NCBI RefSeq assembly: GCF_023101665.1
Contig: NZ_CP082161.1
Coordinates: forward strand, 3,472,001 to 3,536,000
Length of the DNA stretch: 64,000 bases
Source: Bradyrhizobium sp. 195
Lineage (GTDB): Bacteria > Pseudomonadota > Alphaproteobacteria > Rhizobiales > Xanthobacteraceae
Reading direction: 5' to 3'
A model generated the notes under the pieces. It was not told the origin of the DNA. It saw only the letters and a program-made list of their open reading frames with translations, and ran no database searches. This document shows, in pieces, positions 45,500 to 54,702 of the stretch. Numbering within the stretch: the first letter of the stretch is position 1; the number at the start of each line of letters is the position of its first letter. The position numbers and the translations under genes are program-made.

Positions 45500-45923
45500 C
45501 TATAGCCCTCCTTGAGCCGCACTCTGATTGAGCTCACGGGTTTCCTCGCAGATATTTATCTGCCTCATTGTCGCTTTGCAAAACCAGTTGTCCGTGACTA
45601 TCTCGTTGATTCCGGACATCTTTGAGCCCGTTTGATCGGTGGGTGGCAATTAATGTAAGTCGCCCGACCGAATTTATTCCAATGTGCGCCATTCTGCCCG
45701 ATATTATATTTTGATGCAATTGGGTTTTATTTAAAGTTAAGTTGCGACTGGTGCATTTGGATAGTCGGTCCGTCCGGCGGGGCGACGAAGAACATAGTGT
45801 TTCTGCCGGCGCGCCTCGCCCGGACCTATTTGCTGTGGAGGCCGGCAAAGCAGCCAGTTCAATGGTTGGCGGTGTGGCGATGAAGAGCTCCTGATCAGCT
45901 GTTCTTATTGTTGCAGGCGCATC
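45500..45923. other. Intergenic before the IS66 element, with AT-rich patch 45695-45740
   Basis: Contains AT-rich DNA (CCCGATATTATATTTTGATG, TTTTATTTAAAGTTAAG). A short frame at 45742-45894 (50 codons, TTG or GTG start) reads HLDSRSVRRGDEEHSVSAGA and looks coding-like, but no family is recognised and no clear SD is present. It ends 30 bp before the element. Treated as doubtful. Confidence 0.3.
45916..45923. repeat. Target-site duplication, left (GGCGCATC)
   Basis: Identical to 48559-48566 on the other side of the IS66 element. Eight bases is the usual IS66 duplication length. Confidence 0.92.
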
Positions 45924-46010
45924 GTACGCCCACGATGAAGGCCGCCTTGTTCTGAGAGGCGGATTGAGCACTCATAAGCACGTGTTTAAGAGCGAGCTTA
46001 AGAGCGATTG

Positions 46011-46355
46011 ATGGGTCAGATTTCGGTGCTGACGGGTCCGGAACGCCGGCGGCGTTGGAGCGAGGATGAGCGGTGCCGGATCGTTGCGGAGGCCTTTGCG
46101 CCGGGATCGTGTGTGGCGCAGGTTGCGCGGGATCACGATATTTCAACGGGGCTGATTTACACCTGGCGGCGTCGGCTTCGCCAGGACCTTGCTGACCAGG
46201 GCTTTGTGGAAGCGGCGATGGAAGCGGAGCCGATCAAGGAAGCGGCACCGTCCGGTGAAGTGATCGTGGTGGAATTGACGGGGAGCGGACGGATCAGGAT
46301 TTGCGGGTCGGCGCCGCCCTTGCTGGTGTCGGCGGTGTTGAAGGCGCTGCGATGA
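46011..46355 (+). CDS. tnpA: IS66 accessory protein, TnpA-type (orf1)
   Basis: 114 residues from ATG 46011. Helix-turn-helix DNA-binding region [20 protein letters not shown] followed by [20 protein letters not shown] is typical of IS66 orf1 and IS3 OrfA-like proteins. The acidic C-terminal half ([20 protein letters not shown]) is also usual. The stop overlaps the orf2 start (ATGA). Required with TnpB for transposition in the family. Confidence 0.9.
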   Translation: MGQISVLTGPERRRRWSEDERCRIVAEAFAPGSCVAQVARDHDISTGLIYTWRRRLRQDLADQGFVEAAMEAEPIKEAAPSGEVIVVELTGSGRIRICGSAPPLLVSAVLKALR

Positions 46356-46700
46356 TTCCGATCCCCTCTGGCGTGCGGGTATGGCTGGCGACGGGCCATA
46401 CCGATATGCGGCGCGGCTTTCCGAGCCTGGCTTTGCAGGTGCAGGAGGTCTTGAAGCATGACCCACTGGGGGGGTCATTTGTTTTGCTTCAGGGGGCGCC
46501 GTTCAGATCTGATAAAAATCATCTGGCACGATTCTCAGGGAGCGTGCCTGTTTACAAAAAGACTCGAAAGAGGAAGATTCATCTGGCCTTCGGCTGCCGG
46601 TGAAGCCGTGACGATCTCTCCGGCGCAGCTTTCTTACCTGCTATCTGGGATCGACTGGCGGAATCCTCAAGAAACTGTGCGTCCAACGCGAGTTGGATAG
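46352..46700 (+). pseudogene. tnpB: IS66 accessory protein TnpB (orf2), frameshifted
   Basis: The N-terminal part [20 protein letters not shown] to KHDPLGG is in one frame (from ATG 46352). The rest ([56 protein letters not shown]) is in the next. The switch falls at a run of seven G at 46468-46474, where six would restore the family reading. So an extra G (mutation or sequencing slip) has split the gene. A programmed frameshift is possible but not known for this family. Confidence 0.85.
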
Positions 46701-46744
46701 CATTCTGCGATTGAACCTACCGGGAAATCTGATTCACTGGCTTC

Positions 46745-48481
46745 ATGAGTTTGAAGCCGGATGACCTTCCTTCGGATCTCGCCAGCGCCCAGGCGGCGCT
46801 GTTGATCGAACGTGAGGCGCTGCGGGCTGAACGCGACGCGCGGCTGAGGGTCGAGGTCGAACGCGATGCGGCCGCGGCGAAGGTCAGCCGGATACAGGCC
46901 GAAGCCATCAATTGGCAAGCCGAAGCGGCGAACGCGCGGGCGAAGCTGTCGGACAATGAGGCGCTGATCGCGCATCTCGAGCTGCGGATCGAGAAGCTCA
47001 AACGCGAACTGTACGGGCCGCGTTCCGAGCGCACGGCGCGGCTGATCCAGCAGTTGGAATTGGAACTTGAAGAACTCGTCACCACGGCGAGCGAGGATGA
47101 GCTCGCCGCGCAGGCCGCGGCGGCAAAGGCGCAGAGCGTACGCGCCTTCACGCGCAAGCGGCCGGTGCGCAAGCCATGGCCGGACGACATCGAACGCGAG
47201 CGCGTCGTCATTGAGGCTCCAACGACCTGCGCCTGCTGCGGTGGATCGCGGCTGGCGAAGATCGGTGAGGATGTGACCAAGACGCTGGAGGAGATCCCGC
47301 GCCGCTTCAAGCTGATCGAGACGGTACGCGAGAAGTTCACCTGCCGCGATTGCGAGAAGATCAGCCAGCCGCCCGCGCCGTTCCATGCCACGCCGCGCGG
47401 CTTCATCGGCCCACAATTGCTGGCGACGATCCTGTTCGACAAGTTCGGCATGCATATCCCGCTCAACCGCCAGAGCGCGCGCTTGAAGGCCGAGGGGATC
47501 GACCTGCCGTTGTCGACACTGGCCCACCAGGTCGGCCACGGGACCTTTGCCGTCATGCCGCTCTTCCACTTGATCGAACGCCATGTACTCGCTGCCGAGC
47601 GCCTGCATGGCGACGACACCACCATCCGTATCCTGGCGAAGGGCAAGTGCACGACCGGGCGGATCTGGACTTATGTGCGGGATGACCGGCCCTTTGCCGG
47701 GCCTGCGCCGCCGGCGGCGGTCTATTACGCCTCGAGCGACCGACGAGGCGAGCACCCCCAGAAGCATCTGGCCGCCTTCGCCGGTATCCTGCAAGCCGAT
47801 TGCTACAACGGCTTCGAGCCGCTGTTCGACCCGCAAAAGAAAGCGATGCCGATCACACCGGCGTTTTGCCTGGCCCATGCGCGGCGGGGCTTCTTCGAGC
47901 TGGCTGACATCGAGAAAAATGCTCGGGAAGGTAAGAAGGGCAAACCGGTCTCTCCGATCGCGCTGGAGGCGGTCAGACGCCTCGATGCGTTGTTCGAGAT
48001 CGAGCGCGCCATCAACGGCCGCGGCGCCGACGAGCGGCGCGCCGTGCGCCAGGAAAAGAGCAAGCCGCTTCTCGAGGACATGCACGCCTGGTTGCTGCGT
48101 GAGCGCGAAACCCTCTCGCGCTCCTCCGAGGTCCTGAAGCCTATGAACTACATGCTCAGGCGCTGGGACGACTTCGCCCGCTTCCTCGACGATGGCAGGA
48201 TCTGCTTGACCAACAATTGCGCTGAGCGCGCATTGAGGGGCATCGCATTGGGAAGGCGCAACTGGACCTTCGCCGGCAGCCAGCGTGGCGCCGACCGTGC
48301 CGCCATCATGCTGACGATGATCACGACCTGTCGCCTCAACGACGTCGATCCCAAGGCCTGGCTCGCCGACGTCCTCGCCCGTATCGCCGATCTTCCCGCG
48401 TCGCGTCTGCACGAACTGCTGCCCTGGGAATGGAAGCTCCTGCGCCAAGCCGACAAGCCCGCCGCTCAGCAGGCCGCCTGA
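46745..48481 (+). CDS. tnpC: IS66 transposase
   Basis: 578 residues, full length. N-terminal coiled-coil (ALLIEREALRAERDARLRVE), HTH-like region ELYGPRSERTARL, Zn-binding CACCGGSRL and TCRDCEKISQ. The DDE catalytic core has HGDDTTIRIL (first Asp), ILQADCYNGFE (second Asp) and NNCAERALRGIALGRRNWTF (Glu), and the C-terminal segment ASRLHELLPWEWK is usual. It looks intact, so transposase could be made, but loss of orf2 may limit mobility. Confidence 0.94.
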   Translation: MSLKPDDLPSDLASAQAALLIEREALRAERDARLRVEVERDAAAAKVSRIQAEAINWQAEAANARAKLSDNEALIAHLELRIEKLKRELYGPRSERTARLIQQLELELEELVTTASEDELAAQAAAAKAQSVRAFTRKRPVRKPWPDDIERERVVIEAPTTCACCGGSRLAKIGEDVTKTLEEIPRRFKLIETVREKFTCRDCEKISQPPAPFHATPRGFIGPQLLATILFDKFGMHIPLNRQSARLKAEGIDLPLSTLAHQVGHGTFAVMPLFHLIERHVLAAERLHGDDTTIRILAKGKCTTGRIWTYVRDDRPFAGPAPPAAVYYASSDRRGEHPQKHLAAFAGILQADCYNGFEPLFDPQKKAMPITPAFCLAHARRGFFELADIEKNAREGKKGKPVSPIALEAVRRLDALFEIERAINGRGADERRAVRQEKSKPLLEDMHAWLLRERETLSRSSEVLKPMNYMLRRWDDFARFLDDGRICLTNNCAERALRGIALGRRNWTFAGSQRGADRAAIMLTMITTCRLNDVDPKAWLADVLARIADLPASRLHELLPWEWKLLRQADKPAAQQAA

Positions 48482-48558
48482 CCTTCACGCAACGCCATCA
48501 TAGAGCTCGCCGTGCCCGCGCGCATGCGTCAATCAGGCGGTCCTCGTCGTATGCGTAC

Positions 48559-48566
48559 GGCGCATC
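48559..48566. repeat. Target-site duplication, right (GGCGCATC)
   Basis: Exact match to 45916-45923. Confirms the element boundaries and a transposition event rather than rearrangement. Confidence 0.92.
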
Positions 48567-48765
48567 TCTCCAACGCATCGGTACTGTTGGCCAATGCTCA
48601 GCATGTCTCGTTACAGCCGAACGTATTGCAGAGGTCGAAGCCGGAATGCGAGTTTTAAGAATCGTCCCCCACCGAGGCCGGCACGTACCGGTGCCAGTAT
48701 GTTTGCATCGAACCTTTTTTAATAGCGGCCGGAAGCGCTGAAACGCTCAACGTAAATGTACTTTG

Positions 48766-48798
48766 AAACAGGCTGGAGTGTTGCCGGACAGCCTGTTT
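48766..48798. repeat. Perfect 10-bp inverted repeat (hairpin)
   Basis: AAACAGGCTG, 13-base loop, CAGCCTGTTT. It could be a terminator-like or regulatory hairpin; the right arm ends in TTT. No gene ends nearby, apart from the IS66 element about 200 bp upstream. Confidence 0.4.
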
Positions 48799-49577
48799 GG
48801 GGTGCAGAGCCATTATCTTGAGCTACTCACTAATGCATCTCCAGTTTTGATCCGCGAACCGATGGCGTGAGCCGAGTTCGGTCTGATTCCGGTGGAAGGG
48901 CAATACTGTGGACGACGGTCGCCGTGTTCTCCGGGTTGTTATTACGGTTTGAGGTTTCTGGGCCGCCAATGCCAAGGCAAAACGTCGCAATAGCGGAGAA
49001 GGGATTGAGCTCCGGCTAAGCGGGATGCTGCCTGGTAGGCGACGTAAGGTTGTTCGAGCCGGGCGGCCATTTGTCGGAGCGATAAACTGAGATGGCGAGC
49101 TCACAATCAGTGGCTCGCGACCTGATGGGGGCGAGCGTGAGCTTGCGCGAGGTCATAACCGTCAATGCAGGTTGGAGTTGGATGTTTAATCCACTGCTCC
49201 GGCGACGTGGAATGTGGTCGGAGCCGTAGGGATGGCCAGGATCGACCGTTCCCATACGCCAAGCGGCCGGACGCGTGAGGACCGATTCATTGGCTCGAAA
49301 CGGTTCGCCGGTGGGGCGGCGCCTGGGTTCACCGGAGGTCGGGTTCGTCATGGCAGATGACATCGGCTTAATTCGCCCGAGTACTTACGCGCCGCGATCC
49401 TCAAAGCAGTCGCTCTGAAGAAGGCATCTACGCGCCGATTGAGTTGCGCGAGGACGGCATGCTGTTGGACCCGACGATAGTTGTCCGATTCCTTGCTTGC
49501 AGTCAGTTCGCGCCGAATGCTTCGGCCTCAGTTATTTTCGGTGCGGATGTCGCGCAGTTTATGAGGGGGCCTGGAAA

Positions 49578-49670
49578 ACAGTTTTATTTTTTAAATGGTG
49601 AATTTGTTTCACTGAAGAGCGCCAGTGTTTGGTTGTTTAAATTCAATATAGAGAGGTGGATGACTTAAAT
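49578..49670. promoter_or_regulatory. AT-rich island before the RTX beta-helix gene
   Basis: Three TTTAAAT/TTAAATT-type motifs in 93 bases. Likely promoter/silencer of the exported beta-helix protein (inference). Confidence 0.4.
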
Positions 49671-49841
49671 TACCTTTGCGGAGCCGCGATGTCGTCCAAA
49701 AAAAGCCTCCGGTGGACGGTCATCAAGCGCTCATTCGTGTCGCGCCTGCTGTTCGCGCTTTGGGTTGCTCGATCGGGTTTGAGCGCGCGCACGAGAAGCA
49801 AACTTTCTCAAACTTCTCAAACTATGAACTAGGGGATTTGA

Positions 49842-52673
49842 ATGGCTCTGAACGACGGATCAGCCAATGCACCTGCCAACACACCGCAGCTGCCAAACTT
49901 ACTGAGCGGCTATGCGGTCCGACCGACCTGGAATGTTGCGGGCGTCGACTACGCCGTTGGTTATGCGAGTGGGACGATCCTCAAGGCGCCGTCGACTATC
50001 TCGATGGCCGGGGTGTCGGTGGACAGCGCAAACCATATAATCAACGTCAGTGGCAGCAACGTCACGCTGAGTGGATACGACTTCTCACTGAACGGCGGCT
50101 GGCAAGTGTCCGTCAACGGCGGCACGAACGTTGCGATTGAGAACAGCAAATTTGTTGTTGGGAGCAACGGCAACACGCCGATCTATGTGAGCCCCAATGC
50201 CAGCAACGTGACCATTCAGAATAATCTGATCGATGGCGCGGGTAGCTCGACGCAGATCTTGATTGCGGCGGACGGCGCAGGCACCACGACGATTCAATAC
50301 AACATGATCCAGAATGCGTGGGGCCAAAACCTTGTAATGAGCTCCGACGTCGGCGGCGAGAATTGGATTGTTCAGTACAACGTGATCAAAGATGCCGGAT
50401 TGGGGTACAACGCAGGCGCCCATGGTGATTGGATACAGACCTACAACCTTCCGGGCCACAATACGAACAGCTTTGAGGTGAACTACAACACCTTCATTCA
50501 GGATACGCCCATCGCTCAGGGGCGTACCCAAGGCATCAGCGCTTTTTCGGCCAATAGCGGTTCGACAGCGGGTGGGGTGCAGACCGAGTCGTTCAACAAC
50601 AACACGTTCATTGCCAACAACGGTTCCTACGTCAATTACGGGATCATCCTCGATACCTCCCGACTGATTGGAACGGCCACCATTCAAAACAACTACTTCG
50701 ATACGACCAATATCGGGAGCGCCAATGGGGGCGGCGGTAGTTGGGAGTACGTTGGAAATTACAATGGGAGCAGCGGCGGCCCATACCACGGGACCGTCAC
50801 TCAATCGAACAACGCAAATATGGTGACCGGGACCTATTTGGGTGGCCAGAGCGGGACGCCTTCATCGGGAACAACCGCACCGTCCACGACCCCACCGTCG
50901 ACGACAGCGCCGGGCGCGCCGACCATCGCCTCCTTCTCGACCGATAGCGGCACCGCTGGCGACAAGATCACCAACGACAGTACCATCGAGCTCAAGGGGG
51001 CCGCTGCTGCCGGCAGCACGGTCAAGTTCTACGACGGTACGACCCAGATCGGTTCGACGACGGCGGACTCAAGTGGCAATTGGGATTACATCACAAAGGT
51101 CCTGACTGATGCGAAGCATACGCTGACCGCAACGGCAACCAACTCGTCGGGGCAGACCAGCGCGGCGTCGTCTGCGTTGACCGTCACCGTCGATACCAAA
51201 GCGCCGACTGCGCCGACCATTGCCAGCCATACGGTGAACAGTGCAAATCAGGTGGTGTTGTCGGGCACGGCCGAGGCGAGCAGCGTCGTAAAGGTGTTCG
51301 ACGGCACGACCCAGATCGGGACCGCGACGACCAACAGCAGCGGCGTGTGGGCCTATACCACGGCCGGTCTTGCGGCCGGTTCGCACAGCCTCACCGCGAA
51401 GGCAATGGACGCGGCGGGCAACACCGGCGCGGCGTCCACGGCGTTCGCGGCTAGCATCGGGACTTCGACGTCCCCAACCACACCGACGTCCCCAACCACA
51501 CCGACATCCCCAACCACACCGACGTCGCCAACGCCAACTGCTGGCACGGTCATCGAGTCGGCTGGTGCAACACGTCTCGTTGAGAGTAACGACAAATACT
51601 ACCTCAACAGCAGCACCGGGACGGGCCCGTCGCTGAAGTATCACGGCGTGGATTTTGTGGACGGGTCAGATGGCACCTGGGCACCAATTGGTGCGGAGAA
51701 GACCGCGACGGGCTATGAGGTTGTCTGGAAGGAGGCGAGCACCGGTCAGTACACGGCCTGGAACACCGACAACAACGGCAACTACGTTTCCCACGTCAGC
51801 AGCCTGACCGGCTCCACGTCAGGCGGCTCGGTGTCCGGTACGGATTCTGGCCTTAAATCGCTCGAGACGACCTTCCACCAGGATCTGAACGGTGACGGGC
51901 AGATCGCTGCTACCAGTTCGACCACACCGACGTCGCCAACGCCAACTGCTGGCACGGTCATCGAGTCGGCTGGTGCAACACGTCTCGTTGAGAGTAGCGA
52001 CAAATACTACCTCAACAGCAGCACCGGGACGGGCCCGTCGCTGAAGTATCACGGCGTGGAGTTTGTCGAGGGGTCAGATGGCACCTGGGCGCCGATTGGT
52101 GCGGAGAAGACGGCTACGGGCTATCAGGTCGTCTGGAAGGAGGCGAGCACGGGTCAGTACACGGCGTGGAACACCGATAGCAACGGCAACTATGTTTCTC
52201 ATGTCAGCAGCCTGACCGGCTCCACGTCCGGCGGCTCCGTGTCGGGTACGAACTCTGGGCTTAAATCGCTCGAGACCAGCTTCCACCAGGATCTCAATGG
52301 TGACGGGCAGATCGGTACTTCCAGCGTAACTACGTCGTCTACGAGCACCAGTCAGGTTGCTCCGTCGAGCTCGACGGGCAGCAACACACAGACGAGCACG
52401 TCAGGCAATGACGTCTTCGTTGGCACCAGCAAGGCCGACACTTTCTCGTTTGCCGCGAATTTCGGCAACGACGTCATCAAGGGCTTTGTTGCCCGCGGAC
52501 CTGCCCACGATACGGTCGAGTTCAGCAAGACCGTGTTCGACAGTTTCGCGAGCGTTCTCTCCCACGCGGCCCAATCAGGCACCGACGTCGTGATCGCGAC
52601 GGGAAGCGACACGCTTACGCTGAAGAACACCAAGCTGGATGCGTTGACCAGCCACGACTTCCACTTCGCGTAG
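49842..52673 (+). CDS. Beta-helix protein, copy B, with RTX-type C-terminus: type I secretion substrate
   Basis: 943 residues from ATG 49842 (AGGGG 7 bases upstream), no signal peptide. Residues 1-330 beta-helix identical to copy A; 333-360 Thr/Pro linker; 360-535 two Ig-like (Big-type) domains (AGSTVKFYDGTTQIGSTTAD, SSVVKVFDGTTQIGTATTNS); 540-562 SPTTPT linker; 563-825 two W-rich/Ca-type units each ending FHQDLNGDGQI (EF-hand-like loop). The C-terminus is hemolysin-like with SGNDVFVGTSKADTFSF and FGNDVIKGF, then a hydrophobic end DALTSHDFHFA, the type I signal form. Exporter genes follow directly. Probable matrix or adhesin protein; the beta-helix may bind or cleave the cluster's polysaccharide (inference). 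Confidence 0.88.
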   Translation: MALNDGSANAPANTPQLPNLLSGYAVRPTWNVAGVDYAVGYASGTILKAPSTISMAGVSVDSANHIINVSGSNVTLSGYDFSLNGGWQVSVNGGTNVAIENSKFVVGSNGNTPIYVSPNASNVTIQNNLIDGAGSSTQILIAADGAGTTTIQYNMIQNAWGQNLVMSSDVGGENWIVQYNVIKDAGLGYNAGAHGDWIQTYNLPGHNTNSFEVNYNTFIQDTPIAQGRTQGISAFSANSGSTAGGVQTESFNNNTFIANNGSYVNYGIILDTSRLIGTATIQNNYFDTTNIGSANGGGGSWEYVGNYNGSSGGPYHGTVTQSNNANMVTGTYLGGQSGTPSSGTTAPSTTPPSTTAPGAPTIASFSTDSGTAGDKITNDSTIELKGAAAAGSTVKFYDGTTQIGSTTADSSGNWDYITKVLTDAKHTLTATATNSSGQTSAASSALTVTVDTKAPTAPTIASHTVNSANQVVLSGTAEASSVVKVFDGTTQIGTATTNSSGVWAYTTAGLAAGSHSLTAKAMDAAGNTGAASTAFAASIGTSTSPTTPTSPTTPTSPTTPTSPTPTAGTVIESAGATRLVESNDKYYLNSSTGTGPSLKYHGVDFVDGSDGTWAPIGAEKTATGYEVVWKEASTGQYTAWNTDNNGNYVSHVSSLTGSTSGGSVSGTDSGLKSLETTFHQDLNGDGQIAATSSTTPTSPTPTAGTVIESAGATRLVESSDKYYLNSSTGTGPSLKYHGVEFVEGSDGTWAPIGAEKTATGYQVVWKEASTGQYTAWNTDSNGNYVSHVSSLTGSTSGGSVSGTNSGLKSLETSFHQDLNGDGQIGTSSVTTSSTSTSQVAPSSSTGSNTQTSTSGNDVFVGTSKADTFSFAANFGNDVIKGFVARGPAHDTVEFSKTVFDSFASVLSHAAQSGTDVVIATGSDTLTLKNTKLDALTSHDFHFA
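49853..50839 (+). repeat. Long direct repeat, copy B (partner 42981-43967)
   Basis: 987 bp, see copy A. Junctions: identity begins within CGACGGATCAGCC and ends at CCTATTT, after which this copy continues GGGTGGCCAGAGC. Confidence 0.93.
51468..51521 (+). repeat. 18-bp tandem repeat, three units, Thr/Pro linker
   Basis: ACGTCCCCAACCACACCG at 51468, 51486 and (one change) 51504, then a partial fourth. Encodes TSPTTP units. Length may vary between strains by slippage. Confidence 0.85.
51535..52350 (+). repeat. 408-bp tandem repeat, two units, W-rich/Ca-binding domain
   Basis: Units of about 136 residues, period measured from GGCACGGTCATCGAG at 51543 and 51951. High but not complete identity (VESNDKYY against VESSDKYY; VDGSDGT against VEGSDGT). 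Confidence 0.85.
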
Positions 52674-52767
52674 GGGACTGCGTAACCACATAGACTAGTA
52701 CTCAACAACGGCCTCGGGGGATCTCTTGGGGGATCCTCCGACAAGGCATGACTCAAGGGCGGCTGCC

Positions 52768-54702
52768 ATGATGGACTTTAGACGGCGGGGGGTGATCCCC
52801 CCGCCTGCGAATCTTTTTCGCATTCCACTTCTGCGCATATCAGGACTATGGGCTGGCGGAGGACAGTTGGCGGATGACACCGAACTGCGGACGCCGCGAC
52901 TGATCGGCTGGGCAAAGCGCTCGGTCGAAGTCCTGCGGCAACGGATATTTGCTGGTCGATCCCAGCCGGCGAAGGATTATGACGAGCCGCAGTCAGAGAT
53001 GTCGGCTTTCCTGCGGTCTTGCCGCCGGATTTTCTGGGCTCTCGCGGCCTTCAGCGGGATGAGCAATCTCCTCATGCTCACCGGCTCCTTCTTCATGCTG
53101 CAAGTCTATGATCGGGTGCTGCCCGGGCGCAGCATACCGACGCTGATCGCCTTGATGGTCCTGGCCGCGGTCCTCTACCTGTTTCAGGGTGGGCTCGACT
53201 TCGTCAGAAGCAGGATCAGCGCGCGGGTCGGCCGGTATTTCGATGAAAGGCTCGGCGTTCGCATATTCGACGCGCTTGTGCGCCTGCCTTTGAAGACCAG
53301 GGCTGATGGCGACGGCCTGCAGCCGGTGCGGGATCTTGATCAGGTCCGCAGCTTTTTGTCGAGCGGCGGGCCGACGGCGCTGTTCGATCTGCCGTGGATG
53401 CCGATCTATCTCGGCGTCTGCTTCCTCTTCCACTTCTGGATTGGGGTCACTGCGCTGGCCGGCGCGTTGGTGTTGATCGGCATTACCATGCTCACAGAAA
53501 CCCGGACGCGGGGGCCGGCGAAGGCGTCCTCCCGCCTCGCGGTCTCGCGAACGGCACTCGCGCTCGAGGGCCGACGAAATGCGGAGGTTCTGCAGGCCAT
53601 GGGCATGCGGCAGCAGGCGGCGTTGCGTTGGCAGGATGTCAACGCGAAGTATCTCGCGGCTCATGAGCGGGCCAGCGATGTAGCAAACAGCCTCGGCGGC
53701 GCCTCCAAGATCTTCCGGGCCATCCTGCAGTCGCTGGTTCTTGCCGTTGGCGCAGTCCTTGTCATCAACCAGGAATCGACGGCCGGCATCATCATCGCCG
53801 GATCGATCCTCAGCGCGCGGGCCTTGGCGCCCGTCGAACTGGCCATTGCGAACTGGAAAGGGTTCGTCGCTGCGCGGCAGTCGGGACAACGGCTCGATGC
53901 TTTGCTAAAGCTACTCCCCAGCGAGGAAGAACGGCTGGCATTGCCTCCTCCTGTTGAAGCTCTCACCGTCGAGCATCTCTGTATCGGCGCCCCGAACTCG
54001 GAGCGGCCCACCGTCAATGAAGTGTCGTTCCAACTGCGGCGCGGGCAGGCGGTTGGAATCATTGGGCCGAGCGGATCGGGCAAATCGACGCTGGCACGCG
54101 CGCTGGTGGGAGTATGGCCGAGCATTCGAGGCCGCATACGGCTGGACAATGCCGCACTCGATCATTGGTCTTCTGACGCCCTCGGCAAGCACATCGGGTA
54201 CCTGCCTCAGGACGTGGAATTGTTCGATGGCAGCGTTGCAATGAACATTGCGCGGTTCGATCCGCAGGCGACCGCCGCCGCTGTTCTGGAGGCCGCGCAT
54301 GCCGCGGGCGCGCACGATCTCATCCTCTCGTTTCCGGACGGCTACGGCACGAAGATCGGCGAGGGAGGATTGGCGCTGTCGGCGGGGCAGCGGCAGCGCA
54401 TCGGGCTCGCACGCGCGTTCTACGGCAAACCGTTCCTGGTCGTGCTCGACGAGCCATCCTCCAATCTCGACGCCGAGGGCGAGGAGGCGCTGACCGAGGC
54501 GATCCTGAACGTGCGCCGTCGCGGCGGGATCGTCGTCGTGGTCGCCCATCGTCCGAAGGCGCTTGAAGGCGTCGATCATGTCTTGTGCCTCGGGGAAGGC
54601 AGAGTTCAGTCCTTCGGCAAGAGAGAGGAGGTCCTGAAGAAGGTCTTGCGAAATCCCGTGCCCCTCAAGGTGGTCGCGGAAGCTCAAGGAGGCAGCCGAT
54701 GA
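52768..54702 (+). CDS. Type I secretion ABC transporter, PrtD type
   Basis: 644 residues from ATG 52768 (AAGGGCGG just upstream). There is no C39 domain; a ~75-residue Arg-rich N-terminal stretch precedes the membrane domain, so an internal start near MSAFLRSCRRIFW is possible. About six membrane helices follow (FSGMSNLLMLTGSFFMLQVY, PTLIALMVLAAVLYLFQGG). The ATPase has Walker A IGPSGSGKSTLAR, Q-loop YLPQDVELF, signature LSAGQRQRIGLARAF, Walker B LVVLDEPSSNLD and H-loop VVAHRP. PrtD-type exporters move RTX proteins with C-terminal signals, matching the neighbour at 49842. Translationally coupled to the adaptor by ATGA. Confidence 0.93.
   Translation: MMDFRRRGVIPPPANLFRIPLLRISGLWAGGGQLADDTELRTPRLIGWAKRSVEVLRQRIFAGRSQPAKDYDEPQSEMSAFLRSCRRIFWALAAFSGMSNLLMLTGSFFMLQVYDRVLPGRSIPTLIALMVLAAVLYLFQGGLDFVRSRISARVGRYFDERLGVRIFDALVRLPLKTRADGDGLQPVRDLDQVRSFLSSGGPTALFDLPWMPIYLGVCFLFHFWIGVTALAGALVLIGITMLTETRTRGPAKASSRLAVSRTALALEGRRNAEVLQAMGMRQQAALRWQDVNAKYLAAHERASDVANSLGGASKIFRAILQSLVLAVGAVLVINQESTAGIIIAGSILSARALAPVELAIANWKGFVAARQSGQRLDALLKLLPSEEERLALPPPVEALTVEHLCIGAPNSERPTVNEVSFQLRRGQAVGIIGPSGSGKSTLARALVGVWPSIRGRIRLDNAALDHWSSDALGKHIGYLPQDVELFDGSVAMNIARFDPQATAAAVLEAAHAAGAHDLILSFPDGYGTKIGEGGLALSAGQRQRIGLARAFYGKPFLVVLDEPSSNLDAEGEEALTEAILNVRRRGGIVVVVAHRPKALEGVDHVLCLGEGRVQSFGKREEVLKKVLRNPVPLKVVAEAQGGSR

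Larger units (their letters stand above)
45924..48558 (+). mobile_element. Complete IS66-family insertion sequence, 2,635 bp
   Basis: Terminal inverted repeats of about 28 bp: left 45924-45951 (GTACGCCCACGATGAAGGCC...), right 48531-48558 whose complement begins GTACGCATACGACGAGGACC; about 21 of 28 positions match. Flanked by perfect 8-bp duplication GGCGCATC. Carries the three IS66 genes in order (orf1, orf2, tnpC). orf2 has a frameshift. It lies between the two beta-helix copies. Confidence 0.93.
48567..49841. other. 1.3-kb intergenic stretch without a convincing gene
   Basis: Only short frames occur. One at 49444-49668 (74 codons, continuous upstream in reading as EEGIYAPIELRED) is AT-rich at its end and unrecognised. 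An AT-rich island lies at 49578-49670 (TTTTATTTTTTAAATGGTG, GTTTAAATTCAATATAG, GACTTAAATTACC) and probably serves the RTX gene at 49842. No further repeats or RNA genes were seen apart from the inverted repeat at 48766-48798. Confidence 0.4.

Noticed and set aside
46667..48448. 593-codon minus-strand frame
   Set aside because: Exact shadow of the IS66 transposase on the other strand; long because of GC-rich codon structure, Arg/Asp/Gln-rich without family features.
43213..50804. Two identical 239-codon minus-strand frames (43213-43932, 50085-50804)
   Set aside because: They are duplicated only because the beta-helix DNA is duplicated; no SD, no homology.
51468..51540. CRISPR-like short repeats
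   Set aside because: The 18-bp repeats are contiguous, without spacers, and encode a Thr/Pro linker.
52993..53889. 298-codon minus-strand frame
   Set aside because: Shadow of the PrtD-type exporter.
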